Shown here: positions 53,045 to 60,682 of the stretch, piece by piece | Layout: the number at the start of each line of letters is the position of its first letter | Position numbering within the stretch: position 1 is the first letter of the stretch | NCBI RefSeq assembly: GCF_050337105.1 | Contig: NZ_JAKJSQ010000017.1 | Span: forward strand, 1 to 64,000 | Origin: Aliivibrio_A kagoshimensis | GTDB lineage: Bacteria; Pseudomonadota; Gammaproteobacteria; Enterobacterales; Vibrionaceae | DNA: 64,000 bases | Direction: 5' to 3' | Made by a program: the position numbers and the translations under genes | The notes under the pieces: model-generated | What the model was told of the DNA's origin: nothing | Database searches by the model: none | What the model saw: only the letters and a program-made list of their open reading frames with translations

Positions 53045-55114
53045 CTATTTTTGCAGTAGAGAGATATCCGCTACTTTTAAGAATAGGTTACGCAGATTGT
53101 TGAGTAACGTGAGGCGGTTAAGTTTTAGTTTCTCATCATCCGCCATTACCATTACGTTATCAAAGAAGGCATCAACAGGCTCACGTAGAGCGGCAAGTTG
53201 ACTCAGTGCGTGCTGGTAGTCGCCTGTTGCAAAAGCAGGCTCTAGCGCTTCACTCATGACTTCAACATTTTCAGCTAGCGCTTTTTCTGCTTCTTCAGTT
53301 AGCAGTGCTAAATCGATATCTGCCGCCAGCTCACCGTTAAATTTCGCTAGGATATTACCGACACGCTTATTTGCTGCGGCTAATGACTCTGCAGCATCCA
53401 GTGAACGGAAATGGGTAACGGCTTTAACACGTTGGTCAAAATCGGCAGGTTTGGTAGGGCGACGAGCTAATACGGCTTGAATCGCATCGACACTATGCCC
53501 CTCATCTTGATACCAAGCACGGAAACGACCAAGCATGAAATCAAGAACATCGCTCTCAACGTTGTCATTGGTGAGCTTATCGGCAAACTGCAGTTTGGCG
53601 TGGGCAATCAAATCCACTAAGTCTAACTGGTAGTTTTTCTCGACGATAATACGTAATACACCGAGTGCAGCACGACGAAGAGCAAATGGGTCACTGCCTT
53701 TAGGAGCTTGGCCAATACCAAAGATACCTACTAAAGTATCCATTTTATCAGCGATTGCAACGGTTGCCGCCACATCAGAGCTTGGTAGTTCGTCACCAGC
53801 GAAGCGAGGCATGTATTGTTCGTTCAGTGCAACAGCAACATCTTCATGCTCACCATCGTGGCGCGCATAGTGCATACCCATTACGCCTTGAGTATCGGTA
53901 AATTCAAACACCATAGAGGTCATTAAATCACATTTACACAGTAGCGCAGCACGTTCAGCATGTTCTAAGTTGGCATTCACACTTGGAGCGATAAACGAAG
54001 CCATTGCTCCGATGCGGTCCACTTTATCTTTAATGGTACCCAGTTGTTTTTGGAAGATCGCATTTTCCAGCTCAGGAAGACGATCAATCAATGGACGCTT
54101 ACGGTCGGTATTGAAGAAAAACTCGGCATCGGCAAGACGAGGACGAACCACTTTTTCATTTCCTTCAATAACTTGGCGAGGTTCTTTTGATTCAATATTA
54201 GTCACAAAGATAAATTTAGGCAGGAGGTTGCCATCGGCATCATAAACTGGGAAGTACTTCTGGTCGCCTTTCATGGTGTAAACAAGAGCTTCAGAAGGAA
54301 CATTCAGGAAGTCATTCTCAAAAGACGCCGTTAATACTACCGGCCACTCAACTAGTGAGGTCACCTCTTCAACGAGATCATCATCAAGATCGGCAATACC
54401 ACCCACAGCGTCAGCAGCTGCTTTGGATCCTTTTAGAATGATCGCTTTACGTGTTTCGTAATCGGCCAGGACTTTACCGCGCTCTTCGAGTATCGTTGGG
54501 TATTGATCCGCATGTTCAATGGTGAACTCAGCTTCACCCATGAAGCGGTGTCCACGAATTGTTCGAGCAGAGCTGACACCTAAGATAGAGCCTTCAATTA
54601 GCTCATCACCTAATAACACCGTTAAGGTTTTTACTGGACGAATAAATTGTGTGGTTTTGTCACCCCAGCGCATTGGTTTCGCGATAGGCAGTTTAGATAG
54701 GGCATTAGCAGCCAAGTCGATGACTAACTCTTTTGATGATTGGCCTTTCACCTCTTGTTGATAAAGCAGCCATTCACCTTTGTCTGTTTTAAGGCGGTCA
54801 GCTTGCTCAACGGTGATACCGTTACCACGAGCCCAGCCTTGGGCCGCTTTGGTTGGGTTACCTTCAGCATCGAAGGCTGCTGTAATTGCTGGACCACGTT
54901 TTTCAACAATTTTATCTTTTTGGCCAGCCGCTAACGCAGTAACTTTAAGTGCAAGGCGACGAGGAGAGGCGAACCACTTAATGCCTTGATGCTCTAAATT
55001 TGCAGCTTTTAGCTCCGCTTCAAAGTTGTTGGCAAACGCTTCTGCTAGAGTGCGAAGTGATTTTGGTGGAAGCTCTTCCGTTCCCAATTCAATAAGAAAA
55101 TTCTGTTCAGTCAT
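53045..55114 (-). CDS. glyS: Glycyl-tRNA synthetase beta subunit
   Basis: Subunit of the alpha2beta2 glycyl-tRNA synthetase; binds tRNA and helps proofreading. 689 residues, the E. coli length; N-terminus NFLIELGTEELPPKSL, central HD-like part, C-terminal anticodon-binding part with FFDNVMVMADDEKLKLNRL. Ribosome site AAGGAAAAG. It lies 15 bp after glyQ. Confidence 0.97.
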   Translation of the reverse strand: MTEQNFLIELGTEELPPKSLRTLAEAFANNFEAELKAANLEHQGIKWFASPRRLALKVTALAAGQKDKIVEKRGPAITAAFDAEGNPTKAAQGWARGNGITVEQADRLKTDKGEWLLYQQEVKGQSSKELVIDLAANALSKLPIAKPMRWGDKTTQFIRPVKTLTVLLGDELIEGSILGVSSARTIRGHRFMGEAEFTIEHADQYPTILEERGKVLADYETRKAIILKGSKAAADAVGGIADLDDDLVEEVTSLVEWPVVLTASFENDFLNVPSEALVYTMKGDQKYFPVYDADGNLLPKFIFVTNIESKEPRQVIEGNEKVVRPRLADAEFFFNTDRKRPLIDRLPELENAIFQKQLGTIKDKVDRIGAMASFIAPSVNANLEHAERAALLCKCDLMTSMVFEFTDTQGVMGMHYARHDGEHEDVAVALNEQYMPRFAGDELPSSDVAATVAIADKMDTLVGIFGIGQAPKGSDPFALRRAALGVLRIIVEKNYQLDLVDLIAHAKLQFADKLTNDNVESDVLDFMLGRFRAWYQDEGHSVDAIQAVLARRPTKPADFDQRVKAVTHFRSLDAAESLAAANKRVGNILAKFNGELAADIDLALLTEEAEKALAENVEVMSEALEPAFATGDYQHALSQLAALREPVDAFFDNVMVMADDEKLKLNRLTLLNNLRNLFLKVADISLLQK

Positions 55115-55129
55115 TATCTTTTCCTTCTC

Positions 55130-56038
55130 TTATTTGTTGTTGCACATAGGGAAACCTAGTGCTTCACGTGAGGCGTAGTAGGCTTCAGCAACGGTTTTTG
55201 TTAGGTTACGAATTCTTAAAATGTAACGCTGACGTTCGGTAACTGAGATCGCTTTACGTGCATCAAGAAGGTTAAAAGCGTGACCCGCTTTTAAAATACG
55301 TTCGTAGGCTGGAAGAGGCAGAGGGTTTTCTAATTCAAGCAGCTCTTTGCACTCTTTTTCACACTGATCAAAGAACCCAAATAAAAAGTCCACATCTGCG
55401 TGTTCAAAGTTGTAAGTAGATTGCTCAACTTCATTTTGATGGAAAATGTCACCATAAGTAACCACGCCTTGAGGGCCGTTGTTCCATACTAAGTCATAAA
55501 CAGAGTCGACTTCTTGAATATACATAGCAAGACGTTCAATACCGTAAGTGATTTCACCGGTTACGGGTTTGCATTCAATGCCACCCACTTGTTGGAAGTA
55601 AGTAAACTGAGAAATTTCCATGCCGTTCAGCCAGATCTCCCATCCTAAACCCCAAGCGCCCAACGTAGGGTTTTCCCAGTTATCTTCAACAAAACGAATA
55701 TCATGAACAAGCGGGTCTACACCTAGCGCTTCAAGAGAACCTAAGTAGAGCTCTTGAATATTGTCAGGAGAAGGTTTCAGCGCGACTTGAAATTGATAGT
55801 AGTGCTGTAAACGGTTTGGGTTTTCTCCGTAGCGGCCATCGGTTGGACGGCGAGACGGTTGAACATAAGCGGTTGACATTGGTTCTGGGCCAAGCGCACG
55901 CAGACATGTCATTGGATGTGAAGTACCTGCCCCAACTTCTATATCAAGAGGTTGGACTATGGTACACCCTTGTTGAGCCCAATAGTCTTGTAGTGTCAGG
56001 ATCATTCCCTGAAAGGTTTTAACGTCATATTTATGCAT
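55130..56038 (-). CDS. glyQ: Glycyl-tRNA synthetase alpha subunit
   Basis: The catalytic subunit for glycyl-adenylate formation. 302 residues; the class II signatures are in PMTCLRALGPEPM, YVQPSRRPTDGRYGENPNRL near residue 58 and GLGWEIWLNGMEI near 130. ATGs at 56044 and 56038; the second gives MHKYDVKTFQG, aligned with E. coli MQKFDTRTFQG. No strong ribosome site for either. Confidence 0.96.
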   Translation of the reverse strand: MHKYDVKTFQGMILTLQDYWAQQGCTIVQPLDIEVGAGTSHPMTCLRALGPEPMSTAYVQPSRRPTDGRYGENPNRLQHYYQFQVALKPSPDNIQELYLGSLEALGVDPLVHDIRFVEDNWENPTLGAWGLGWEIWLNGMEISQFTYFQQVGGIECKPVTGEITYGIERLAMYIQEVDSVYDLVWNNGPQGVVTYGDIFHQNEVEQSTYNFEHADVDFLFGFFDQCEKECKELLELENPLPLPAYERILKAGHAFNLLDARKAISVTERQRYILRIRNLTKTVAEAYYASREALGFPMCNNK

Positions 56039-56112
56039 AGTCATTTCGTGCAATCTTATCAAATAAATAAAAAGAAAATTATCATCGAGTATACCCAATA
56101 TACGGGTTACCT

Positions 56113-56190
56113 AGTAGTGGAAATACACTATTTCAGGGGAGGGGGAGTAAAATTTGATGAATTATTGACCACGCCCCTGTAGTGGCTACT
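56113..56190. other. Nested imperfect inverted repeat upstream of glyQ
   Basis: Three pairs nest in order: AGTAG (56113-56117) with CTACT (56186-56190), CACTA (56126-56130) with TAGTG (56180-56184), CAGGGG (56134-56139) with CCCCTG (56174-56179). The right arm is nearly continuous, the left arm has bulges. It lies 75-150 bp upstream of glyQ, possibly in its leader. Could be a chance structure. Confidence 0.35.
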
Positions 56191-56320
56191 AATAGAGGGA
56201 TCTTTTTTGGTTTGAATGACAATTTGATGACAGAGAAAAAGCGTGTGATGGTTGGCACGATTATCGAGGGAAAGTTATGCTAGCTTTTATTATAAATTCA
56301 TTCGTTTATAGGTGGTATTT

Positions 56321-56575
56321 ATGAATAGATTTCTGGCTATTTCTCCCAAAAGCCAATGCACTCTGTTTGCTTTTGCGTTCTGTTTGAATTTATTGGCGAT
56401 GGTATTAACGGATATGTGGCTGCCCATGGTTGTCGGTGCCATTATCACCATGGGGCTATTTGTCGACTCTTGGGCTAGGTTTTACTACATTACGCCATTA
56501 AAAAAAGAGCTAGAGAAGGTGAATCAACAGATGAGTGAGATGCGCAAGCTCATCCAAGACAAACCAGACTATTAG
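56321..56575 (+). CDS. Small membrane protein of unknown function
   Basis: I do not recognise a named family. An 84-residue protein from the ATG at 56321 (MNRFLAISPKSQ) with GGTGG upstream. Two hydrophobic segments (about 15-30 and 35-57), then a charged heptad-like tail KKELEKVNQQMSEMRKL that may be a coiled coil on the cytoplasmic side. Convergent with tusA: its stop touches the tusA stop. Confidence 0.75.
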   Translation: MNRFLAISPKSQCTLFAFAFCLNLLAMVLTDMWLPMVVGAIITMGLFVDSWARFYYITPLKKELEKVNQQMSEMRKLIQDKPDY

Positions 56576-56824
56576 TTATTCTATTCCCTTTTTAATAAGG
56601 TATTTATAGGGAAGAGAGTCGGTATCAGATGCTAATAGTTGATGGTCCATAAAACGGCAGAAACTCGGAATATCACGGGTGGTTGAAGGATCATCAGCCG
56701 TAATTAATAGGGTTTCGCCATCGGCCATTTTGCGGATGGTTTTACGCACCATCATGACTGGCTCTGGACAACGTAAGCCTTCAGCTTCGAGGGTGAGATT
56801 GGCACTGCTAAAATTTATCGTCAT
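56576..56824 (-). CDS. tusA: Sulfur carrier protein TusA
   Basis: Passes persulfide sulfur from IscS towards tRNA 2-thiouridine and molybdopterin synthesis. 82 residues; the conserved GLRCPEPVMMVRK has the active Cys19 near the N-terminus, and DDPSTTRDIPSFCRFM near 44 is typical. It works on the same wobble uridine as MnmE and MnmG. Confidence 0.94.
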   Translation of the reverse strand: MTINFSSANLTLEAEGLRCPEPVMMVRKTIRKMADGETLLITADDPSTTRDIPSFCRFMDHQLLASDTDSLPYKYLIKKGIE

Positions 56825-56958
56825 ATCGAATTCTTTTCAAAATAATCTAAACAGCGTAGATGATACTAGTGATAAAAAAATATTCAATACCGCTTGGACT
56901 GTGTTAATTTTTAGTGTAACGTTATTAACAATTATTTAACAAATCAAAGGGGTGACCA

Positions 56959-57129
56959 ATGTTAACAAAGGTGGACCGCTTAACGATTTATTCTGTTTTA
57001 TGCTTCATGACCTTTTGCGCTTTGGTACTACGTCGCCCAGAAGAGATAAGCTTTATTCCATTAATTGGATTGGCTGCAGCGATCACTGGACTGTTTGTTG
57101 AACTTAATGAGCAATCTAAGCTGACCTAA
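56959..57129 (+). CDS. Small single-gene membrane peptide, unknown
   Basis: A 56-residue frame, MLTKVDRLTIYSVLCFMTFC followed by ALVLRRPEEISFIP and a second hydrophobic piece LIGLAAAITGLFVE. Two membrane helices are likely. The ribosome site AAAGGGG lies 6-9 bases before the ATG, and a terminator (57190-57227) follows. I know no function. Coding is supported by the signals on both sides and by the regular two-helix pattern. Confidence 0.65.
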   Translation: MLTKVDRLTIYSVLCFMTFCALVLRRPEEISFIPLIGLAAAITGLFVELNEQSKLT

Positions 57130-57189
57130 AATCGGCACGAAACAGAAACACAGAATTCCATACTACACTCATACCCTTAGATGGGCTTT

Positions 57190-57227
57190 CCCGGCAACTT
57201 GCGTTCAGGCTGCACGGGATTTTTTTT
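57190..57227 (+). terminator. Terminator after the 56-residue ORF
   Basis: CCCG (57190-57193, with GCA next) pairs with CGGG (57215-57218, after TGC); a run of eight T follows. The stem is short with an inner loop but the T-run is strong. Confidence 0.6.
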
Positions 57228-57265
57228 GTCTATTCTATTATGATGTTGTTTTCTCTTAGTTGTGA

Positions 57266-58216
57266 ATGACCATGGAATTAGAAGAAGTGTATCGCAGAGA
57301 CCTGAATCTTTTAGTGGCCTTAAAGGTGTTGCTTGAAGAGAACAGTGTGAGTAAAGCGGCATTAAGGTTGAACCTAAGTCAATCCGCGATGAGCCGTATT
57401 CTTGGTCGATTAAGAGATATGTTGGGTGATCCGCTTTTTACTCGTGAAGGGCAACACTTGATACCGACGCAAAAAGCGTTGGAGTTAAGTGCCCAAATTA
57501 ACCAACCGCTTGAATCACTGCGCCAGTTACTGAGCCCCAATGATTTTACGCCGCAGCACTGTGATCAGCACTTTTTGATTGCGACGACTGATTATGCCAT
57601 GCAGACTATTCTTCCTTATGCACTACCGAAGATTTACGAACAAGCACCGAACATCTCTTTGGAGTTTGCTCCTCTACAGCATGAGAATCTTTTTAAACAG
57701 CTCACGACAGAGAAAGTCGATATGGCCATCTGTCGACCGATTGGTTCTGTATCGCCTTTAAAACAGCAAGTGCTCGGCTTGGTGGGTGTCTCATGTTTAG
57801 TCTCAAAAAATCATCCCCTAGCTCAATCTACTTTAACGTTAGATGATTACCTGACTCTGCCTCACGCTATGATTGCGATCAGTGATGGGGTGAAAGCGCT
57901 CCTTGATAGTGCCTTGGTCAATCAACGCGAACGTCATTTAGTGTTGAGGGCATACCATCTTGAAGCGGCATTAGCGATTGTTGATAAAATGCCGATCGTT
58001 ATTACGGTACCTGCAGATTTAGCCTACTTAGTGGCTGAGCGCTATGATCTGGTTATTAAACCTCTTCCCTTTGAATTTACGCCGTTTGATTACTCCCTTA
58101 TTTGGCACTCGCGTTGCGATACCTCAGCGGCACAAAGTTGGTTAAGAGGAGTCGTTAAAGAGGAGTGCGGTGACTTGATCAGCAAGCGCATTAATGACAT
58201 GGGGTTTGCTCACTAA
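57266..58216 (+). CDS. LysR-family transcriptional regulator
   Basis: A 316-residue regulator. The N-terminal winged HTH is typical (LNLLVALKVLLEENSVSKAA, LNLSQSAMSRILGRLRDMLG near residue 35), and the C-terminal effector domain begins near 93. It resembles the NodD/LinR-like branch; the target and ligand are unknown. An ATG at 57272 is also possible, giving 314 residues. It is not divergent from a neighbour, which is unusual for LysR; it converges with acuI. Confidence 0.88.
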   Translation: MTMELEEVYRRDLNLLVALKVLLEENSVSKAALRLNLSQSAMSRILGRLRDMLGDPLFTREGQHLIPTQKALELSAQINQPLESLRQLLSPNDFTPQHCDQHFLIATTDYAMQTILPYALPKIYEQAPNISLEFAPLQHENLFKQLTTEKVDMAICRPIGSVSPLKQQVLGLVGVSCLVSKNHPLAQSTLTLDDYLTLPHAMIAISDGVKALLDSALVNQRERHLVLRAYHLEAALAIVDKMPIVITVPADLAYLVAERYDLVIKPLPFEFTPFDYSLIWHSRCDTSAAQSWLRGVVKEECGDLISKRINDMGFAH

Positions 58217-58222
58217 CAGCAA

Positions 58223-58253
58223 TAAAAAAGGCTGAACACCTAGGTATTCAGCC
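58223..58253. terminator. Terminator between the LysR gene and acuI
   Basis: GGCTGAA/TTCAGCC outer stem plus inner pairs around CCTAGG. On the minus strand a T-run (TTTTTTA) follows, so it mainly ends acuI. Probable right edge of the origin-block inversion. Confidence 0.82.
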
Positions 58254-58275
58254 CAATAATGTACTGAGGTTTGAT

Positions 58276-59256
58276 TTATAGCTTGATGATCACTCGACCT
58301 GTTACGTTACCGTTAGTGATATCTTCAGCCGCTTGAATTGCCTCGTTTAACCCCACCTCTTTAGTTGCTTGAAGGTAGAAGGACTCAGGAAGTAGTGTGG
58401 ATAACTGTTCCCACGCCTTAATGCGTTTCTCTCTTGGGCAAGAGACTGAATCAATACCTTGCAAACGAACATTACGCAGAATAAATGGCATCACTGTGGT
58501 CGGTAAATCAAAACCTCCAGCCAAACCACACGCAGCGACAACGCCATTGTATTGAGTTTGTGCTAAAACTTTCGCTAATACACCACTACCTACGGTATCT
58601 ACCGCAGCAGCCCATAGCTGATTTTCCAGTGGTTTAGGTGCCTCTTGCAATTCGCTTCGTTCAATAATTTTGCTTGCCCCGAGCGAGCGCAGTAAATCCC
58701 CATTTTCAGCAGAGCGCCCTGTCACTGCTGCCACTTGGTAACCGAGTTGAGAGAGCAGAGTTACCGATACGCTTCCTACACCGCCACTCGCTCCAGTGAC
58801 TAATACTTCACCATCTTCAGGCTTGATGCCAGCATCAACGATGGCTTGAACACACAACATAGCGGTTAATCCTGCAGTGCCAATACTCATCACTTTTTTA
58901 CTGTTCAACCCTTTTGGCATTGGGACTAACCAATCACCATTGAGAGACGCTTTTTCAGCCATTCCACCCCAATGGTTTTCACCCACACCCCAACCAGTAA
59001 GAACAACCTCATCACCTACCGCATAGCGCAGATCATCTGAGTGAGTAACTCTGCCCGATAAATCGATACCCGGTACCATCGGGAAGTTACGAATGATGCG
59101 GCCTTTGCCAGTAATAGCTAACCCATCTTTATAATTTAAAGAGCTGTAATCGACATCAATCAGAACATTACCTGCAGGCAGTTGTGATTCATCAATCTCC
59201 GTCACTGCGGCAATTGTTTTTCTCTCTTCTTGATTGAGTACTAGTGCTTTAAACAT
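58276..59256 (-). CDS. acuI: Acrylyl-CoA reductase AcuI (YhdH), NADPH
   Basis: A zinc-free medium-chain reductase that reduces toxic acryloyl-CoA to propionyl-CoA. 326 residues; SLNYKDGLAITGKG near residue 43, GWGVGENHWGG near 91, the NADP motif VTGASGGVGSVSV near 149. A TTG at 59268 exists, but the ATG at 59256 has GGAG eight bases upstream and gives MFKALVLNQ. In marine bacteria this enzyme matters for DMSP or acrylate metabolism; no dmd or acu partner is present here. Confidence 0.93.
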   Translation of the reverse strand: MFKALVLNQEERKTIAAVTEIDESQLPAGNVLIDVDYSSLNYKDGLAITGKGRIIRNFPMVPGIDLSGRVTHSDDLRYAVGDEVVLTGWGVGENHWGGMAEKASLNGDWLVPMPKGLNSKKVMSIGTAGLTAMLCVQAIVDAGIKPEDGEVLVTGASGGVGSVSVTLLSQLGYQVAAVTGRSAENGDLLRSLGASKIIERSELQEAPKPLENQLWAAAVDTVGSGVLAKVLAQTQYNGVVAACGLAGGFDLPTTVMPFILRNVRLQGIDSVSCPREKRIKAWEQLSTLLPESFYLQATKEVGLNEAIQAAEDITNGNVTGRVIIKL

Positions 59257-59490
59257 ATGTTGCTCCAAATAAGATTTATTAAATCAGATGATTCGGTGAG
59301 TCAATGCAAGAAGTGTAGTAGAAGGAGAGAGGAATAAATAATGAAATGTAGACATGTGAACTATGCACGCTATGCATCTGTTTTTTGCATTGATCCGTTG
59401 TTTTTTTAGTTATGCTAATAAAAGCGCCCACTTTTATTTTAAAAGCAGGCGGTTTAGTAATATATTTACGGCTTCATGTCTTTTTACAGA
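59257..59490. other. Intergenic region between acuI and fadA
   Basis: About 230 bp without a convincing gene. It holds the acuI upstream region on the right of 59256 and the putative fadA terminator at 59425-59451. A plus-strand frame 59363-59560 runs into fadA and has no ribosome site, so I do not call it. Confidence 0.6.
59425..59451 (-). terminator. Possible terminator after fadA
   Basis: CGCC/GGCG outer pairs and TTTTA/TAAAA inner pairs with an inner loop; on the minus strand GCTTTTATT follows. Confidence 0.45.
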
Positions 59491-60654
59491 TTATGGGCGT
59501 TCAAATATCGTCGCGATGCCTTGCCCAAGTCCAATGCACATGGTAGCAAGACCAAACTGAACATCTTTGGCTTCCATCAAGTTAATCAGGGTTGTTGAGA
59601 TGCGTGAACCAGAGCAACCTAATGGGTGACCCAGTGCGATAGCACCACCATTTAGATTCACTTTTTCGTCCATCTGTTCGAGCAAACCAAGGTCTTTTGC
59701 GCACGGCAGTGATTGCGCTGCAAACGCTTCATTAAGCTCTACCATACCGATATCACTCATTGATAACCCAGCACGTTTTAACGCCTTTTGACTCGCTGGT
59801 ACTGGACCATACCCCATAATAGATGGATCGCAACCCGCAACGGCCATGGACTTCACTCTTGCGCGAATGGTTAATCCAAGTTCGTTAGCACGCGATTCAC
59901 TCATTACTAGCATCGCGGATGCACCGTCTGACAGTGCAGAGGATGATCCTGCTGTTACCGTACCGTTGACAGGATCAAAAGCGGGACGTAGCCCAGAGAG
60001 TCCTTCAACAGTAGTTTCAGGCCTGATCACTTCATCATGTTCAAATAGATGTAAGTTGCCATCTGCTTGATGTCCTTCAGTGGCTAGAATCTCGTTGTTA
60101 AATCGTCCTTCAAGCGTAGCGGCATGGGCGCGTTGATGTGAGCGAGCAGCAAATTCATCTTGCATTTGACGACTAATGCCATGGATTCGGCCTAACATCT
60201 CAGCGGTTAAGCCCATCATGCCTGCGGCTTTTGCTACTGATTTTGACATACCAGGATGAAAGTCAACGCCGTGATTCATTGGTACATGGCCCATGTGCTC
60301 CACTCCGCCAATAATACAACTCTCAGCATCACCAACCATAATGGCACGTGTTGCGTCATGAAGTGCTTGCATTGACGAGCCACACAGTCGATTCACGGTA
60401 GTCGCACCCACACTGTGGGGGATGCCCGCAAGCAGTGAAGCGTTTCGAGCTACATTGAACCCTTGCTCTAACGTTTGCTGTACACAGCCCCAATAGATAT
60501 CTTCTATGCTGTTTGGATCAAGATTAGGGTTGCGGGTTAATAATCCTTTCATTAGGTGAGCGGAGAGATCTTCCGCTCTAACGTTACGAAAAGCACCGCC
60601 TTTAGACCGACCCATAGGCGTTCGGATGCAATCAACAATGACTACGTTATTCAT
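59491..60654 (-). CDS. fadA: 3-ketoacyl-CoA thiolase FadA
   Basis: The beta subunit of the aerobic fatty-acid oxidation complex; splits 3-ketoacyl-CoA. 387 residues, the E. coli length; the acyl-carrying Cys is in NRLCGSSMQAL near residue 91, His in NEAFAAQ-region and GGAIALGHPLGCSG near 340. The frame is open to 60723 but that would overlap fadB; the ATG at 60654 has AAGGA and the start MNNVVIVDCIRTPMG. Confidence 0.96.
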   Translation of the reverse strand: MNNVVIVDCIRTPMGRSKGGAFRNVRAEDLSAHLMKGLLTRNPNLDPNSIEDIYWGCVQQTLEQGFNVARNASLLAGIPHSVGATTVNRLCGSSMQALHDATRAIMVGDAESCIIGGVEHMGHVPMNHGVDFHPGMSKSVAKAAGMMGLTAEMLGRIHGISRQMQDEFAARSHQRAHAATLEGRFNNEILATEGHQADGNLHLFEHDEVIRPETTVEGLSGLRPAFDPVNGTVTAGSSSALSDGASAMLVMSESRANELGLTIRARVKSMAVAGCDPSIMGYGPVPASQKALKRAGLSMSDIGMVELNEAFAAQSLPCAKDLGLLEQMDEKVNLNGGAIALGHPLGCSGSRISTTLINLMEAKDVQFGLATMCIGLGQGIATIFERP

Positions 60655-60682
60655 AATAATTCCTTTCACTTTCTTAATGGGT

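Noticed and set aside
55160..55175. Second parS-like sequence TGCTTCACGTGAGGCG in glyQ
   Set aside because: Four mismatches to the parS palindrome, mostly in one half; the CACGTG core alone is common by chance.
59363..59560. 65-residue plus-strand frame before fadA
   Set aside because: Antisense to the end of fadA, no ribosome site, irregular composition.
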